A DNA stretch of 64,000 nt from Aquimarina latercula DSM 2041 (GCF_000430645.1 NZ_KE387186.1:62001-126000); one strand, 5' to 3'. Counted from the first letter of the stretch, positions 8,062-17,052 are shown. Notes: a model not told the origin generated them from the sequence alone. A program made the numbers and translations.

Positions 8062-9291
8062 TTAATTAGAATTTAATGCCTTTAAAGTATTTTCTTTATT
8101 GATTTTTTGTTTTACAATGAATAATAAAAGTATTCCTACTGCAGAAACTATAGTCATGAGTATCCAAGTGTTATTATAACCATACTGATTTATGAATTGC
8201 ATTCCAGAATTATGTCCAAATATATGAGCAAAAGAAAAAGACATACTGTATAATCCCATATATGCACCTTGTCTACCTCTTTTAGATCTGTCTAAAGCAA
8301 AAGCATTTCCAAAAGGAAACGAAATCATCTCGCCAAGTGTTGCTATGATCATACCTATAATGACAATCCCAGTCCAAGGAGTTATTAATAACAATATAAA
8401 GCTGATCCCGGTTAGAAGAAACCCGTTCATTACATTTCTAATTTTAGATATTGAAGTGGATTCTAAATAGGCTATTAATGGCATTTCAAAAATAAAAATT
8501 AACACTCCATTCATAGCTAAGATTAATCCTATATTTCTTTCAGAAAGAAGGTGTACTTCCTTGTAATACAAGGGGATTGTAGAAAAATACTGGACAAAAA
8601 TAAACCCGAAGAGTGTTAGTGCTACTAGAAAAATCATATAAACTCCATCACTATAAGCTGGGGTTGGATTATCTGCAATAATTTCTTTGTCAATTATTCT
8701 AGCTTTTTTAGGATGTAAGGTCTTAATCATAATTATTCCAGCAATAATGCAAGTGACTCCATCCACCCAGAACAATCCAGAATAACCAATTGTTGCAATC
8801 ATAAAACCACCTAAAGCAGGAGCCATAGAAAACCCTAGGTTTATCGCTAATCTAATAAAAGTTAAAGATCTAGTTTTGTTTGCGGGTTTGCTATAGGCAC
8901 TAAGTGCTACAAAAAAAGCAGGACGTGCAGCATCGGCAACCGCGATTAATACAAAAAAGCTGATACAGATACTCCAAAAACTAGTGAAATATTGAACAAC
9001 AAAAAATGAGAGTCCTGTTAATAGTAAAGAACCTAAAATTACTTTATAATAACCAATGCTGTCGCTTAATTTTCCTCCAACCCAAGCACCTAAAAGAGAA
9101 CCCAGTCCATAACTAGTCATTACCCAACCAATCTGGCCAAGAGAGAAGCATAGATTGTCGGATAGATACAAAGATAAAAAAGGTATTACCATTGCACCCA
9201 TTCTATTAATTAAGGTAATAAGTGCTAACCACCAAACTTCTTTTGATAAGCCAGAAAAAGTATCGATATAATTTCTGAAAAGTTTTTTCAA
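8062..9291 (-). CDS. MFS transporter (drug or metabolite efflux type)
   Basis: This 409-residue protein has about twelve membrane segments in two halves and the motif A loop GGKLSDSIGYYK between helices 2 and 3, typical of the major facilitator superfamily. The length and the motif AYMGLYSMSFSFAHIFG in the second half fit the DHA1/YceI-YdeE-like proton-coupled exporters. The substrate is not readable. It is the first gene of a two-gene minus-strand operon with the DJ-1-like lipoprotein 10 bp downstream. Its 5' end faces the DUF1684 gene, with about 100 bp of shared promoter region between them. Confidence 0.88.
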   Translation of the reverse strand: MKKLFRNYIDTFSGLSKEVWWLALITLINRMGAMVIPFLSLYLSDNLCFSLGQIGWVMTSYGLGSLLGAWVGGKLSDSIGYYKVILGSLLLTGLSFFVVQYFTSFWSICISFFVLIAVADAARPAFFVALSAYSKPANKTRSLTFIRLAINLGFSMAPALGGFMIATIGYSGLFWVDGVTCIIAGIIMIKTLHPKKARIIDKEIIADNPTPAYSDGVYMIFLVALTLFGFIFVQYFSTIPLYYKEVHLLSERNIGLILAMNGVLIFIFEMPLIAYLESTSISKIRNVMNGFLLTGISFILLLITPWTGIVIIGMIIATLGEMISFPFGNAFALDRSKRGRQGAYMGLYSMSFSFAHIFGHNSGMQFINQYGYNNTWILMTIVSAVGILLLFIVKQKINKENTLKALNSN

Positions 9292-9372
9292 TGTATTGAT
9301 GGTTGGTTTTCTGAAAACTGGTAAAAGTAACCTTTTGTCGAAAAACTAACAGCAATTTTAGAGAATATTAAC

Positions 9373-9401
9373 TTGTTTATTGCTAATGCTTTGTACTTTT
9401 G
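9373..9401 (+). promoter_or_regulatory. Promoter of the DUF1684 gene
   Basis: TTG (9373-9375), an 18-nt spacer and TACTTTTG (9394-9401) match the Bacteroidota consensus TTG-N~19-TAnnTTTG. The last three bases (TTG) happen to be in frame with the gene and can be mistaken for its start codon. Confidence 0.65.
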
Positions 9402-9419
9402 CAAAAAAATAAGGGGACA

Positions 9420-10034
9420 GTGCATAAATTATCTTTTTTACTAATATTATTCTTTAGTCATATGATGGCTCAAGATTCTACGACCATTAAAAAAATATTA
9501 ATATTTCAGGATGAACTTAATAAGGAGTTTGCATCCGAAGAAGAATCACCATTAACCCCAAAAGATTTTAAAGTATTTAAAGAGCTTGATTTTTTTGATA
9601 TTGATACCACGTATAGTGTTACGGCAGAGTTTGTTCGAACCCCATATGAGACTCCGTTTATTATGAAAACTACAACGGATAGAGAACCTATTTATGTTAA
9701 GTTTGGAGAAGCTCATTTTACACTTCAAGAAAAAGAATGGACATTGAATATATATCAAAATCAAGGTTTAAAGACACAATCAGAATATGAAGATTATCTT
9801 TTTCTTCCTTTTACTGATCTAACCAATGGAGAAACTAGTTATGGAGGAGGGCGTTTTATAGATCTTAAGATACCAGAGGGAGATATAATTCTTATTGATT
9901 TTAATATGGCTTATAATCCATATTGTGCTTATAGTGCAAGATATTCTTGCCCAATTCCTCCAGAAGAAAATCATTTAGAGTTAGAAATACCTGTGGGAGT
10001 TAAGAAATATGATATACACGAAGTAAACAAATAA
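9420..10034 (+). CDS. DUF1684 family secreted protein
   Basis: The protein has a signal peptide (LLILFFSHMMAQ) and a DUF1684 domain with its hallmark sequences: FTDLTNGETSYGGGRF, DFNMAYNPYCAYSARYSC and PIPPEENHLELEIPVG. DUF1684 proteins are small secreted or lipid-anchored proteins of unknown biochemical role found in many Bacteroidota and Actinobacteria. I place the start at the GTG at 9420, preceded by AGGGGA, because the in-frame TTG at 9399 is part of the -7 promoter element and lies upstream of the expected transcription start. It is monocistronic, flanked by a bidirectional terminator. Confidence in the family is high, in the start moderate. Confidence 0.85.
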   Translation: MHKLSFLLILFFSHMMAQDSTTIKKILIFQDELNKEFASEEESPLTPKDFKVFKELDFFDIDTTYSVTAEFVRTPYETPFIMKTTTDREPIYVKFGEAHFTLQEKEWTLNIYQNQGLKTQSEYEDYLFLPFTDLTNGETSYGGGRFIDLKIPEGDIILIDFNMAYNPYCAYSARYSCPIPPEENHLELEIPVGVKKYDIHEVNK

Positions 10035-10036
10035 AT

Positions 10037-10068
10037 AAAAAGCGCTCTGAATAAACAGAGCGCTTTTT
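10037..10068. terminator. Bidirectional intrinsic terminator
   Basis: AAAAGCGCTCTG (10038-10049) pairs with CAGAGCGCTTTT (10056-10067), with A and T runs on the two sides. It sits between the converging DUF1684 and porin genes. Confidence 0.85.
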
Positions 10069-10102
10069 GCATAAACAAACAAATATATTAAACTATAATA
10101 TA

Positions 10103-11203
10103 TTAAAATTTATAGATGGCTCCAAGAACAAAAGATGAAAGGCTTTTTGTTGCTTCTCCATCATTATCCGAAAAGAAATCTTCAGAAGTTGAATCTAATC
10201 TTAATTCAGGCTTAAGCGTTAGGTCACCAATATCATAACTTCCTGTAAGTGTCGCAGCAATTACGCTACCATCACCTTCGGCATCTAAACCTACTACATC
10301 AACTAAGCCTCCGTTGAATACAGAAAAGTATTCACCTCTTAATCCAATACTAAAATTATCAGTTGCTTTTACTTGCGGGTATAATGCTACGCCATAAAAT
10401 CCAGATGCATCAGCATCTCCTTGATCTTCTGTAGTTAAATAAGTAGTGTTTACTCCTAAGTAAAATTTTTCTGAAAGATCCCAACCTGTAGTAAGATCCA
10501 CTTGAAAAGTTGGTCCTACTAATCCTGGTTCACCTTCATTTCCATATCTAAAGTTTAAATATGCACTACCGTTATCAGCAGCATATCCAACTTGTGCTCC
10601 AAAAATATAGGTGTCAAAAGGGTTATTTTCTGTGTAATCTGTTGGATTCATAACTGCTACCATTGCAGACCAATTATCATTGATTGCAAAATCTGCTTTA
10701 AGTCCTGTATGAGAAAAAGGTCCATAAGAGAACATATACGATGTTGAATAGTTAAAGTTACCTGTAGGTGATATTACTTCGTAACCTAGAAACGTATTAA
10801 AATTTCCAAAAGTAAATTTAACTTTGTCAGATACATTCCAGTATGCATATAACTGGTTTACGATTTGAGAAGAACCATCTGAAAGAAATACAGCATCTTC
10901 ACCTCTTGGGCCAAATACAAGATCAGCTACAAATCCTACTTTTTCCCCTTCATAGCCAAGTATTAGATTAGCCATTCCTAAAGCAAATCCAGATTGATTA
11001 GCAAAAGAAGTTGCTGGTGCTGTGGAGTTGTCATTTTGTGCCCCAAAATTATATCTAAAATATCCATCAACGGATCCATTAACCGAAAAGTTATCGAACC
11101 ATTTTTTTTCTTCCTCTTCCTGTGCTACGGTGGTTAAACTAACTAGCGCAAGAGAAAAAAGGCATACTTTTTTGAAAAGTTTTGTTACGGTTTTTGTTTT
11201 CAT
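10103..11203 (-). CDS. Outer-membrane beta-barrel porin (BBP2 / OmpL-like)
   Basis: A signal peptide (MKTKTVTKLF..., cleaved after TTVAQ) is followed by ~335 residues of alternating amphipathic strands rich in Gly, Tyr, Phe and Asn, ending in a terminal Phe (VLGAIYKF) as expected for an outer-membrane barrel. Sequence features such as VNGSVDGYFRYNFGAQN and the ANQSGFALGMANLILGYE segment match the 'putative beta-barrel porin-2, OmpL-like' family. In many Bacteroidota this porin sits beside amtB and a P-II gene; here a P-II gene follows upstream but no amtB is present. I chose the ATG at 11203; another ATG lies 9 bp further upstream. Confidence 0.82.
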   Translation of the reverse strand: MKTKTVTKLFKKVCLFSLALVSLTTVAQEEEEKKWFDNFSVNGSVDGYFRYNFGAQNDNSTAPATSFANQSGFALGMANLILGYEGEKVGFVADLVFGPRGEDAVFLSDGSSQIVNQLYAYWNVSDKVKFTFGNFNTFLGYEVISPTGNFNYSTSYMFSYGPFSHTGLKADFAINDNWSAMVAVMNPTDYTENNPFDTYIFGAQVGYAADNGSAYLNFRYGNEGEPGLVGPTFQVDLTTGWDLSEKFYLGVNTTYLTTEDQGDADASGFYGVALYPQVKATDNFSIGLRGEYFSVFNGGLVDVVGLDAEGDGSVIAATLTGSYDIGDLTLKPELRLDSTSEDFFSDNDGEATKSLSSFVLGAIYKF

Positions 11204-11474
11204 AATAAACATTAATTGGTATTAATTTGTTTTTAATTGGAGCTGTAAAACTATGTTAAAACAATTTTACCCCAATAAAAAATAGGGGTTGAGTAGTTAT
11301 TTTTACATATTTTCAATTTTATGCCCTTAAAAAATTAGACATTAATGTTTAATTCGTGATTTTTTAAGAATTTTGAAAGTGGGTTTTTAGAAAAAGAAGA
11401 TAAAAAAGTGACTTTAAGGTCTATAATTTGTTAAATTATTTAAAAATAAAAGTTAAGAATATCACTTAAACAAA

Positions 11475-11504
11475 AAAGACCTACCAATAGGTAAGCCTTT
11501 TCAA
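11475..11504 (-). terminator. Intrinsic terminator of the SRPBCC-crcB-P-II operon
   Basis: Read on the minus strand, AAAGGCTTACC pairs with GGTAGGTCTTT (11 bp, two G-U pairs, 4-nt loop) and is followed by T residues, just after the stop codon of the P-II gene. Confidence 0.75.
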
Positions 11505-11520
11505 TATATGTATAAAAAAA

Positions 11521-11859
11521 TTAGTTTAGAGCTTGATTACCATGTTCACCAGTTCGTATTCTGTAGGTGTTTTGTATTTCTGACACAAAAATCTTTCCAT
11601 CTCCTACGTCTCCGGTTTTAGCTGCATTGATAATTGTTTCAACAGTTTTTTGTTCAAATTCATCAGAAACAACTATGGATAGATACCTACGCTGTATATC
11701 TGTAGTGCTATAGCTAATGCCTCGATATACGTGACCTTTTTGTTCATTACCTACGCCAGTAACATCCCAGTACGTAAAGAAGTTCACTTCTATTTCGTGC
11801 AATGCATCTCTAACTTCTTTAAATCTTGATTTACGAATGATCGCTTCTATTTTTTTCAT
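11521..11859 (-). CDS. P-II family nitrogen regulatory protein (GlnB/GlnK-like)
   Basis: The 112 residues fit the P-II trimer fold: MKKIEAIIRKSRFKEVRDAL is the classic first strand and helix, GHVYRGISY is the T-loop with Tyr50 at the position uridylylated in enteric P-II, and GDGKIFVSEI plus RIRTGEHG form the ATP/2-oxoglutarate site. P-II proteins sense ATP/ADP and 2-oxoglutarate and control ammonium channels and nitrogen enzymes. Its gene is the last of a minus-strand operon after an SRPBCC protein and a CrcB channel, and is separated from a BBP2 porin by a terminator. No amtB gene is nearby. The shortened T-loop suggests a partner different from that of enteric P-II. Confidence 0.9.
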   Translation of the reverse strand: MKKIEAIIRKSRFKEVRDALHEIEVNFFTYWDVTGVGNEQKGHVYRGISYSTTDIQRRYLSIVVSDEFEQKTVETIINAAKTGDVGDGKIFVSEIQNTYRIRTGEHGNQALN

Positions 11860-11893
11860 TTATTCTTTATGGTGTTTAAGCGGATAAAAATCT

Positions 11894-12265
11894 TTATATC
11901 ATTTTTGCTATCCACATTCCTAAAAATACTAAAAGAAATCCTATCACAAAAGTACCTATAGCATATAAACCAAAGTTTATAAAGTCACCAGATCTTAAAA
12001 GCATATGGTTTTCATAGGCAAAAGTGGAAAATGTTGTAAATCCTCCACAGAAACCTGTGGCGAGAAATAGAATGGTATTCTGAGATAAAACATTGTTTTT
12101 TAGAGCTAGTCCTAATATAATACCAATCAGAAAACTCCCCAGAATATTTGCTGTAAAAGTTCCATAAGGAATTCCAGTAGCTTCATTATTTAAGTATTTA
12201 CTGATAAGAAACCTTGCTACACTACCTGTGCCTCCTCCTATAAATACAAGAAGTAATTGTTTCAT
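11894..12265 (-). CDS. crcB: Fluoride channel CrcB/Fluc
   Basis: This 123-residue protein has four hydrophobic helices and both family signatures: GGGTGSVARF at residues ~10-19 and TGFCGGFTTFSTFAYE at ~70-85, the latter containing the pore Phe and Thr/Ser positions. CrcB works as a dual-topology dimer that exports fluoride passively. It is 16 bp downstream of an SRPBCC/GyrI-like gene and 34 bp upstream of the P-II gene, so the three form an operon. I saw no convincing fluoride riboswitch in front of the operon. Confidence 0.95.
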   Translation of the reverse strand: MKQLLLVFIGGGTGSVARFLISKYLNNEATGIPYGTFTANILGSFLIGIILGLALKNNVLSQNTILFLATGFCGGFTTFSTFAYENHMLLRSGDFINFGLYAIGTFVIGFLLVFLGMWIAKMI

Positions 12266-12281
12266 TTAGTATAAGTATCTA

Positions 12282-13319
12282 TTATTTTATCGGTATATAA
12301 ATCTCTGTGATCCAAGCTGCCGGATTTGGTTGTAAGGTTGCATTGGACCTATAAACTTCAAAAGCAGAAGACTCTGGATTAGCTTCTAGTCCATTTTGAT
12401 CTATATATTTATAGCCAGTCTCCCAAGCTTCTTTTAAGTTTATATAATCTCCATTTAAAGTTATCTTTACAACTCTTTGTTTAGGTAATGAGCTACATAA
12501 AATATTACTGTCAGAAGGCGTAATTACTTCTTCTCTAATAGGTACTCCCGTCGAATAAATAGCCGTTCCTTGAGCTTCATTATATTCATTATAAAGAGTA
12601 AAAGGCATACCAGTTTGCGGAAGTTTGTTCTGTTGCACATATGATACGACCGAAAGAATCATTTGCTCCGTTTTTTGAGAAATTTCCGCAATAGATGATG
12701 CAGTAGCCATATACATGTAAAAACCACCTTGGTGTTCTGTAACTCCATCAACATTGATAGAATATTCTTTCATTTTTTCTTTTGCGTACGAATCTAGTTT
12801 TTCTAGTCCTTCTTTGTACATAGGTCTTAAACTTTCAGACATAGTACTATCCTTTGTCATCCAAAATAATTTTTCCATAAAGCCTTGTTCTCCTTTGATT
12901 CCCCAAGTGACTTTAGTTTTATTACTTTCAAGTCTTTCAAAATTCCAATAAACGTCATTAGTAATTTCATCAACTACCGGAAGAACTATAGAGAGTTTTT
13001 GTTCGATACTAGAAAAAGGTGCAACTTTTACTGTCTTCATTTTTCCATCTTCCTGTGTTTCACTTTTCCAGCTATAAGAAGCTCCATTACCACTGGTCTG
13101 GTTTCCGTATCCTAAAATTAAATCATCAGAATTATCCATCCAAGGGTTCCATTTTTTCCATGTTTTGTATTCATTAACAGTGTTAAAAAGGAGTTCATCA
13201 GGTGCGTCAATTACTCTACTTTCTTCTAGCTGAAATTTACCATCAATCATAGCGACATAAGCACTACCACCAATAATTAAGATAAGTAGAAGAAAGAATA
13301 GATATTTTATGATTTTCAT
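12282..13319 (-). CDS. SRPBCC (START-like) protein fused to a GyrI-like effector-binding domain
   Basis: One N-terminal membrane anchor (residues ~4-23) is followed by an SRPBCC/polyketide-cyclase-like lipid-pocket domain (about 30-180; FNTVNEYKTWKKWNPWMD and VTWGIKGEQGFMEKLFWM are typical) and a GyrI/AraC effector-binding domain (about 190-345; ending AAWITEIYIPIK as in this family). Such fusions are common in Bacteroidota and lack a DNA-binding part, so they probably bind small hydrophobic ligands or toxins at the membrane. The gene is the first in the operon with crcB and the P-II gene. Confidence 0.8.
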   Translation of the reverse strand: MKIIKYLFFLLLILIIGGSAYVAMIDGKFQLEESRVIDAPDELLFNTVNEYKTWKKWNPWMDNSDDLILGYGNQTSGNGASYSWKSETQEDGKMKTVKVAPFSSIEQKLSIVLPVVDEITNDVYWNFERLESNKTKVTWGIKGEQGFMEKLFWMTKDSTMSESLRPMYKEGLEKLDSYAKEKMKEYSINVDGVTEHQGGFYMYMATASSIAEISQKTEQMILSVVSYVQQNKLPQTGMPFTLYNEYNEAQGTAIYSTGVPIREEVITPSDSNILCSSLPKQRVVKITLNGDYINLKEAWETGYKYIDQNGLEANPESSAFEVYRSNATLQPNPAAWITEIYIPIK

Positions 13320-13474
13320 GTTAGTTAGTTTAGATCTTTTCAGAAGCTAATATAATCAATTTTTAAAATGGGTTTTAGTTTTAAGATTTCCAATAGGTTA
13401 TGATGTTATTAGTTTTATGTCTTATTAAGATAGGACTTGGTAAGTATTTAAAAAAGTGATTTTTTTTATTTCGT

Positions 13475-13482
13475 TACATTTG
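13475..13482 (+). promoter_or_regulatory. -7 promoter element for the M49 peptidase gene
   Basis: TACATTTG matches the Bacteroidota -7 consensus TAnnTTTG and lies 23 bp before the start codon at 13506. No clear TTG at the expected -33 distance is present. Confidence 0.5.
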
Positions 13483-13505
13483 CTGGAAACAATAAACATA
13501 AACAA

Positions 13506-15557
13506 ATGAAACTTAATCGTATAATATTTTTTATGATAGTTAGTGCAATGCTAATTGCTTGTAAAAAGGATCCAAGTATACAGGATCAGATTAATCAAGA
13601 AGAAACAAAACAAGAAGTGAAAGAAGAAAAATTCGATCATCTTGTGGAGCAATTTTCAGATATTAAAGTGCTTAGATATCAAATTCCTGGATGGGAAAAT
13701 CTTTCTCTTAAAGAACAAAAGTTAGTATATTATCTTACCCAAGCTGGTTTAAGTGGAAGAGATATTATGTGGGATCAAAATTATCGCCATAACCTAGCAA
13801 TTAGAAAGTCTTTAGAAAAAGTGTATACCTCTTATGCAGGAGATAAAACTACTGATGATTGGAAGTTTTTTGAAACATATTTAAAGAGAGTATGGTTTTC
13901 TAATGGAATTCATCATCATTATAGTAATGATAAAATCAAGCCAGAATTTGATAAGGATTATTTAGTATCTCTTTTAGCAGAAACTAAGACTGAATTATCA
14001 GAAGATGCCACGAACGTAATTTTTAATGAGGATGACTCTAAAAAGGTAAATCAAGCAAAAGGAGTAGATAATGTAGCCTCATCAGCAGTTAATTTTTATG
14101 GGCCTGGTGTTACTAATAAGGATGTTACTTCTTTTTACGCTAATATGAAATCTCCAGATCCTAAAAAACCTTTATCATATGGTTTAAATTCTCAGCTAAT
14201 TAAAGAAAATGGAGCATTAAAAGAAAGAGTATACAAATCTGGAGGTTTATATGGAGCTGCTATTGATGAGATCATCAAATGGTTAGAAAAGGCACAAGGA
14301 GTTGCGGAAAATAAAGCACAAGGAGATGCATTAGGATTATTGATAGCGTATTATAAAACTGGTGATTTACAGACATGGGATGATTATAATGTAGCATGGA
14401 CTGCAGCTACCGAAGGTAATATTGATTATATCAATAGTTTTATCGAAGTATATAATGATCCATTGGGATATAGAGGTTCTTATGAAACAATAGTACAGAT
14501 CAAAGACTTTGATATGTCTAAGAAAATGGCGGTTTTATCAGAAAATGCACAATGGTTTGAGGATAATTCTCCATTAATGGATGAGCACAAAAAAGATAGT
14601 GTAGTTGGAGTAACTTATAAAGTAGTTACAGTTGCTGGAGAAGCAGGTGATGCATCCCCAAGTACACCAATCGGAGTAAACCTTCCTAACGCTAATTGGA
14701 TTAGAGCAGCAGTTGGATCTAAATCAGTTTCTTTAGGTAATATTATTAATGCCTATAATAATGCTGGTGGATCAGGTCGTCTTAAAGAGTTTGTTCACGA
14801 TGATGAAGAATACGAATTAGAAGAGAAATATGGGCAATTGGGAGATAAATTGCATACAGCTTTACACGAAGTTGTCGGACATGCTTCTGGACAACTAAAT
14901 CCTGGAGTTGGTGAGACTAAAGAGACGTTAAAGAATTACGCATCTACTATGGAAGAAGGGCGTGCCGATTTAGTAGGGTTATATTATTTAATGGATCCAA
15001 AATTACAAGAATTAGGATTGGTTGATGATTGGGAAAAAGTTGGAAAAGCAGCTTATGATGGTTATATAAGAAATGGATTAATGACACAGTTAATTCGCCT
15101 TAATTTAGGTGATGATGTAGAAGAAGCGCATATGCGTAATCGCCAATGGGTGAGTGCTTGGGCTTTTGAACAAGGAGAAAAAGATAATGTGATCGAAAAA
15201 GTGACTAGAGAAGGGAAAACATATTATAATATTAATGATTATACAAAGCTACGTGAAATTTTTGGTCGTCTTCTAAGAGAGACACAACGTATTAAATCCG
15301 AAGGTGATTTTAAGGCAGCTGAGGCATTAGTAGAAGGTTATGGAGTGAAGGTGGATCAAGATATTCATGCAGAAGTCCTAAAAAGGAACGAACAATTTAC
15401 TTCTGCTCCTTATAGTGGTTTTGTAAATCCAGTATTAGTTCCTGAAATGAATGAGAATGGAGAAATTACTAAGATAAATGTAACACAACCGAAAGATTTT
15501 GTTACTCAAATGTTAGAATATAGTAAGACTTATGGTTTCTTGCCAGAGGTAAACTAG
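13506..15557 (+). CDS. Dipeptidyl peptidase III (M49 family), predicted lipoprotein
   Basis: A 683-residue zinc peptidase. The M49 signature HEXXGH is present as HEVVGH (454-459), and the second zinc-ligand motif, EECRAE in eukaryotes, appears here as EEGRAD (Glu484). The N-terminus MIVSAMLIACKKD is a lipoprotein signal with Cys20, so the enzyme is probably tethered in the periplasm. Dipeptidyl peptidase III removes dipeptides from the N-terminus of short peptides, and the length is close to characterised members. It is expressed from its own promoter and ends at a strong bidirectional terminator. Confidence 0.92.
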   Translation: MKLNRIIFFMIVSAMLIACKKDPSIQDQINQEETKQEVKEEKFDHLVEQFSDIKVLRYQIPGWENLSLKEQKLVYYLTQAGLSGRDIMWDQNYRHNLAIRKSLEKVYTSYAGDKTTDDWKFFETYLKRVWFSNGIHHHYSNDKIKPEFDKDYLVSLLAETKTELSEDATNVIFNEDDSKKVNQAKGVDNVASSAVNFYGPGVTNKDVTSFYANMKSPDPKKPLSYGLNSQLIKENGALKERVYKSGGLYGAAIDEIIKWLEKAQGVAENKAQGDALGLLIAYYKTGDLQTWDDYNVAWTAATEGNIDYINSFIEVYNDPLGYRGSYETIVQIKDFDMSKKMAVLSENAQWFEDNSPLMDEHKKDSVVGVTYKVVTVAGEAGDASPSTPIGVNLPNANWIRAAVGSKSVSLGNIINAYNNAGGSGRLKEFVHDDEEYELEEKYGQLGDKLHTALHEVVGHASGQLNPGVGETKETLKNYASTMEEGRADLVGLYYLMDPKLQELGLVDDWEKVGKAAYDGYIRNGLMTQLIRLNLGDDVEEAHMRNRQWVSAWAFEQGEKDNVIEKVTREGKTYYNINDYTKLREIFGRLLRETQRIKSEGDFKAAEALVEGYGVKVDQDIHAEVLKRNEQFTSAPYSGFVNPVLVPEMNENGEITKINVTQPKDFVTQMLEYSKTYGFLPEVN

Positions 15558-15579
15558 TAAGAAGATATTTTATTTATGT

Positions 15580-15619
15580 AAATCACCTTCTAAGTTAATT
15601 CCCTTAGAAGGTGATTTTT
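15580..15619. terminator. Bidirectional intrinsic terminator
   Basis: AAATCACCTTCTAA (15580-15593) pairs with TTAGAAGGTGATTT (15604-15617) and is followed by T residues. It lies between the converging M49 peptidase and JmjC/cupin genes. Confidence 0.9.
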
Positions 15620-15629
15620 TTAAGCTACT

Positions 15630-16799
15630 TTAAGAAGCAATATCAAGTATTCCAATTTTAGATAGCTGCCGGGTTACTAGAATTTTACTTTCATCATCAA
15701 GATTACAATGGATTTTATGGATAGGTAATGCTTGATTTTCGTTTATAAGTACATTAAGAAATGATTCACATTGTATTGGCATAGATAGTTTTAGATCATA
15801 AAATTTCACATCTATTTTTTCGCAGTTTTTGATCATTCTAAATTTGTTCTTTTCTCGAATCTTGATTTTAGAATCTTTATTAATACAATCAATATTCACT
15901 ATTTGACTTAGTTGGCCTTGTGCGATAGCTTTTTGCCTACTATAAAAGTCATCAATAATCTCATCATCTTGTTGTAATTTTTTGATGAGTTCTGTAACAA
16001 CATTGGTAACTTCGATAATCTCTTCATTTTTATCATTTTCGTTAATAGAATGAAATTTTGTGAATTTCCTTAACGGTAATATGGATTTAGATTTTTCTAA
16101 AAGAACTTCTGCTAAATGTTCTGCCCAAGTTTTGCCAATGATACCTGTAGTAATGTGCCCAGAATTTTGATTAGTACAATAGGCGTCATGAACAATTCCT
16201 CTTGGGATATATAATACGTCTCCCTTTTCCAAGGTGAATTCGTCGATTACTTTACCAGGAATGAATTCTTCTTTGTTAAAAGGAGTTGTTTTATCAGCCA
16301 ATAGAACAGGTTGGTCATAGATACGCCAATGCTTAGAACCTTCAAACTGAAATATAAATACATCATGAGTATCGTAATGAGTAGAAAACCCTTGGGATTT
16401 TTTTGGAGTTAGGTAGATGTTTGTTTGTATTTTATGTTTAAAAAATGTCTCTAATTCATTAGTTAATTTTCTTAAACTGTAAATTTTATTTTGCAGTCCA
16501 GACATTACTAAAGTGCTTCCATTTTCGAATGCGTTAGAGAATTTTAGAGGATCTATAATATCAGAATCTTTTATGGTATATTCTTTAGAATCTGGTTTTT
16601 CGGTTTTAGAATGATCAGCTAATCTAAAATCCGGGTGATGATTAGTTTGTGAAAATAAAATAGAATCTAAATCTTGAATAGATAGCAATTGATCAAAGAA
16701 ACTTCTGTTTCTGTTTTTTATTATTAGGTGTTTTTTTTCAAAATATTCATTAAAAAAGACATCTGTAGTAATTGGATGTAATATTTCTTGCAGATTCAT
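15630..16799 (-). CDS. JmjC/cupin_4-type 2-oxoglutarate, Fe(II)-dependent oxygenase
   Basis: The 389-residue protein resembles the ribosomal-oxygenase group (YcfD/RoxA, cupin_4). Its iron triad HxD...H is intact: His141 and Asp143 in STHYDTHDVF and His204 in IPRGIVHDAY. The cofactor-pocket sequence FQFEGSKHWRIY follows. The C-terminal ~170 residues are helical and likely form the dimerisation and winged-helix part seen in the family. Members hydroxylate Arg, His, Asn or Asp side chains in proteins. Here the gene is 41 bp downstream of a tiny lipoprotein-like ORF in the same minus-strand unit, driven by the promoter with the shared palindrome at 17037. A peptide or secreted-protein substrate from this locus is therefore possible, but that is inference. 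Confidence 0.78.
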   Translation of the reverse strand: MNLQEILHPITTDVFFNEYFEKKHLIIKNRNRSFFDQLLSIQDLDSILFSQTNHHPDFRLADHSKTEKPDSKEYTIKDSDIIDPLKFSNAFENGSTLVMSGLQNKIYSLRKLTNELETFFKHKIQTNIYLTPKKSQGFSTHYDTHDVFIFQFEGSKHWRIYDQPVLLADKTTPFNKEEFIPGKVIDEFTLEKGDVLYIPRGIVHDAYCTNQNSGHITTGIIGKTWAEHLAEVLLEKSKSILPLRKFTKFHSINENDKNEEIIEVTNVVTELIKKLQQDDEIIDDFYSRQKAIAQGQLSQIVNIDCINKDSKIKIREKNKFRMIKNCEKIDVKFYDLKLSMPIQCESFLNVLINENQALPIHKIHCNLDDESKILVTRQLSKIGILDIAS

Positions 16800-16840
16800 A
16801 CGTGGTGTTTTATTATAAAGAAGGATTTAAATAGTAACTT

Positions 16841-16981
16841 TTATAAATTCATCGGTTGATGAAAAGAACAAGAGGAGATTAAAAAAAACGAAACTAAAAA
16901 AGCAGTAGTGTAAATCTTATTTATAGTTGTCTTTTTTAAATCTTTGAGTAATCTTTTAGAGAATGTAAAAACTTTAATCAT
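16841..16981 (-). CDS. 46-residue predicted lipoprotein/peptide (small ORF)
   Basis: This ORF starts at an ATG at 16979-16981 and stops at 16841-16843. It encodes a basic ~20-residue head (MIKVFTFSKRLLKDLKK), then a hydrophobic run ending in a good lipobox (FLISSC), then a short tail (SFHQPMNL). The layout parallels the 65-residue protein at 17119-17316: in both, a Tyr precedes the lipobox-like Cys by exactly 14 residues. Its start codon lies 55 nt from the palindrome at 17037-17052, the same distance as for two other genes in the block, which supports it as a real gene. It would be co-transcribed with the JmjC oxygenase. Function unknown. Confidence 0.55.
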   Translation of the reverse strand: MIKVFTFSKRLLKDLKKTTINKIYTTAFLVSFFLISSCSFHQPMNL

Positions 16982-17005
16982 AACTTTTATTGTTTAGTGT
17001 TATGT

Positions 17006-17052
17006 TAAAATTACTATTGAATTAAGTGCAAAAAAATACCCAAAAGAGGGTA
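17006..17052 (-). promoter_or_regulatory. Shared promoter element, copy A (small ORF + JmjC oxygenase)
   Basis: On the minus strand, the palindrome TACCCTCTTTTGGGTA (17037-17052) is followed by a T run, 23 nt in total, and then the -7 octamer TAATTTTA (17006-17013). The start codon of the 46-residue ORF is 55 nt from the palindrome. Flanking A and T tracts make it look like a weak terminator hairpin, but the exact spacing shared with copies B to D argues for a regulator site. The pattern resembles a NarL-type 7-2-7 site. Confidence 0.65.
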
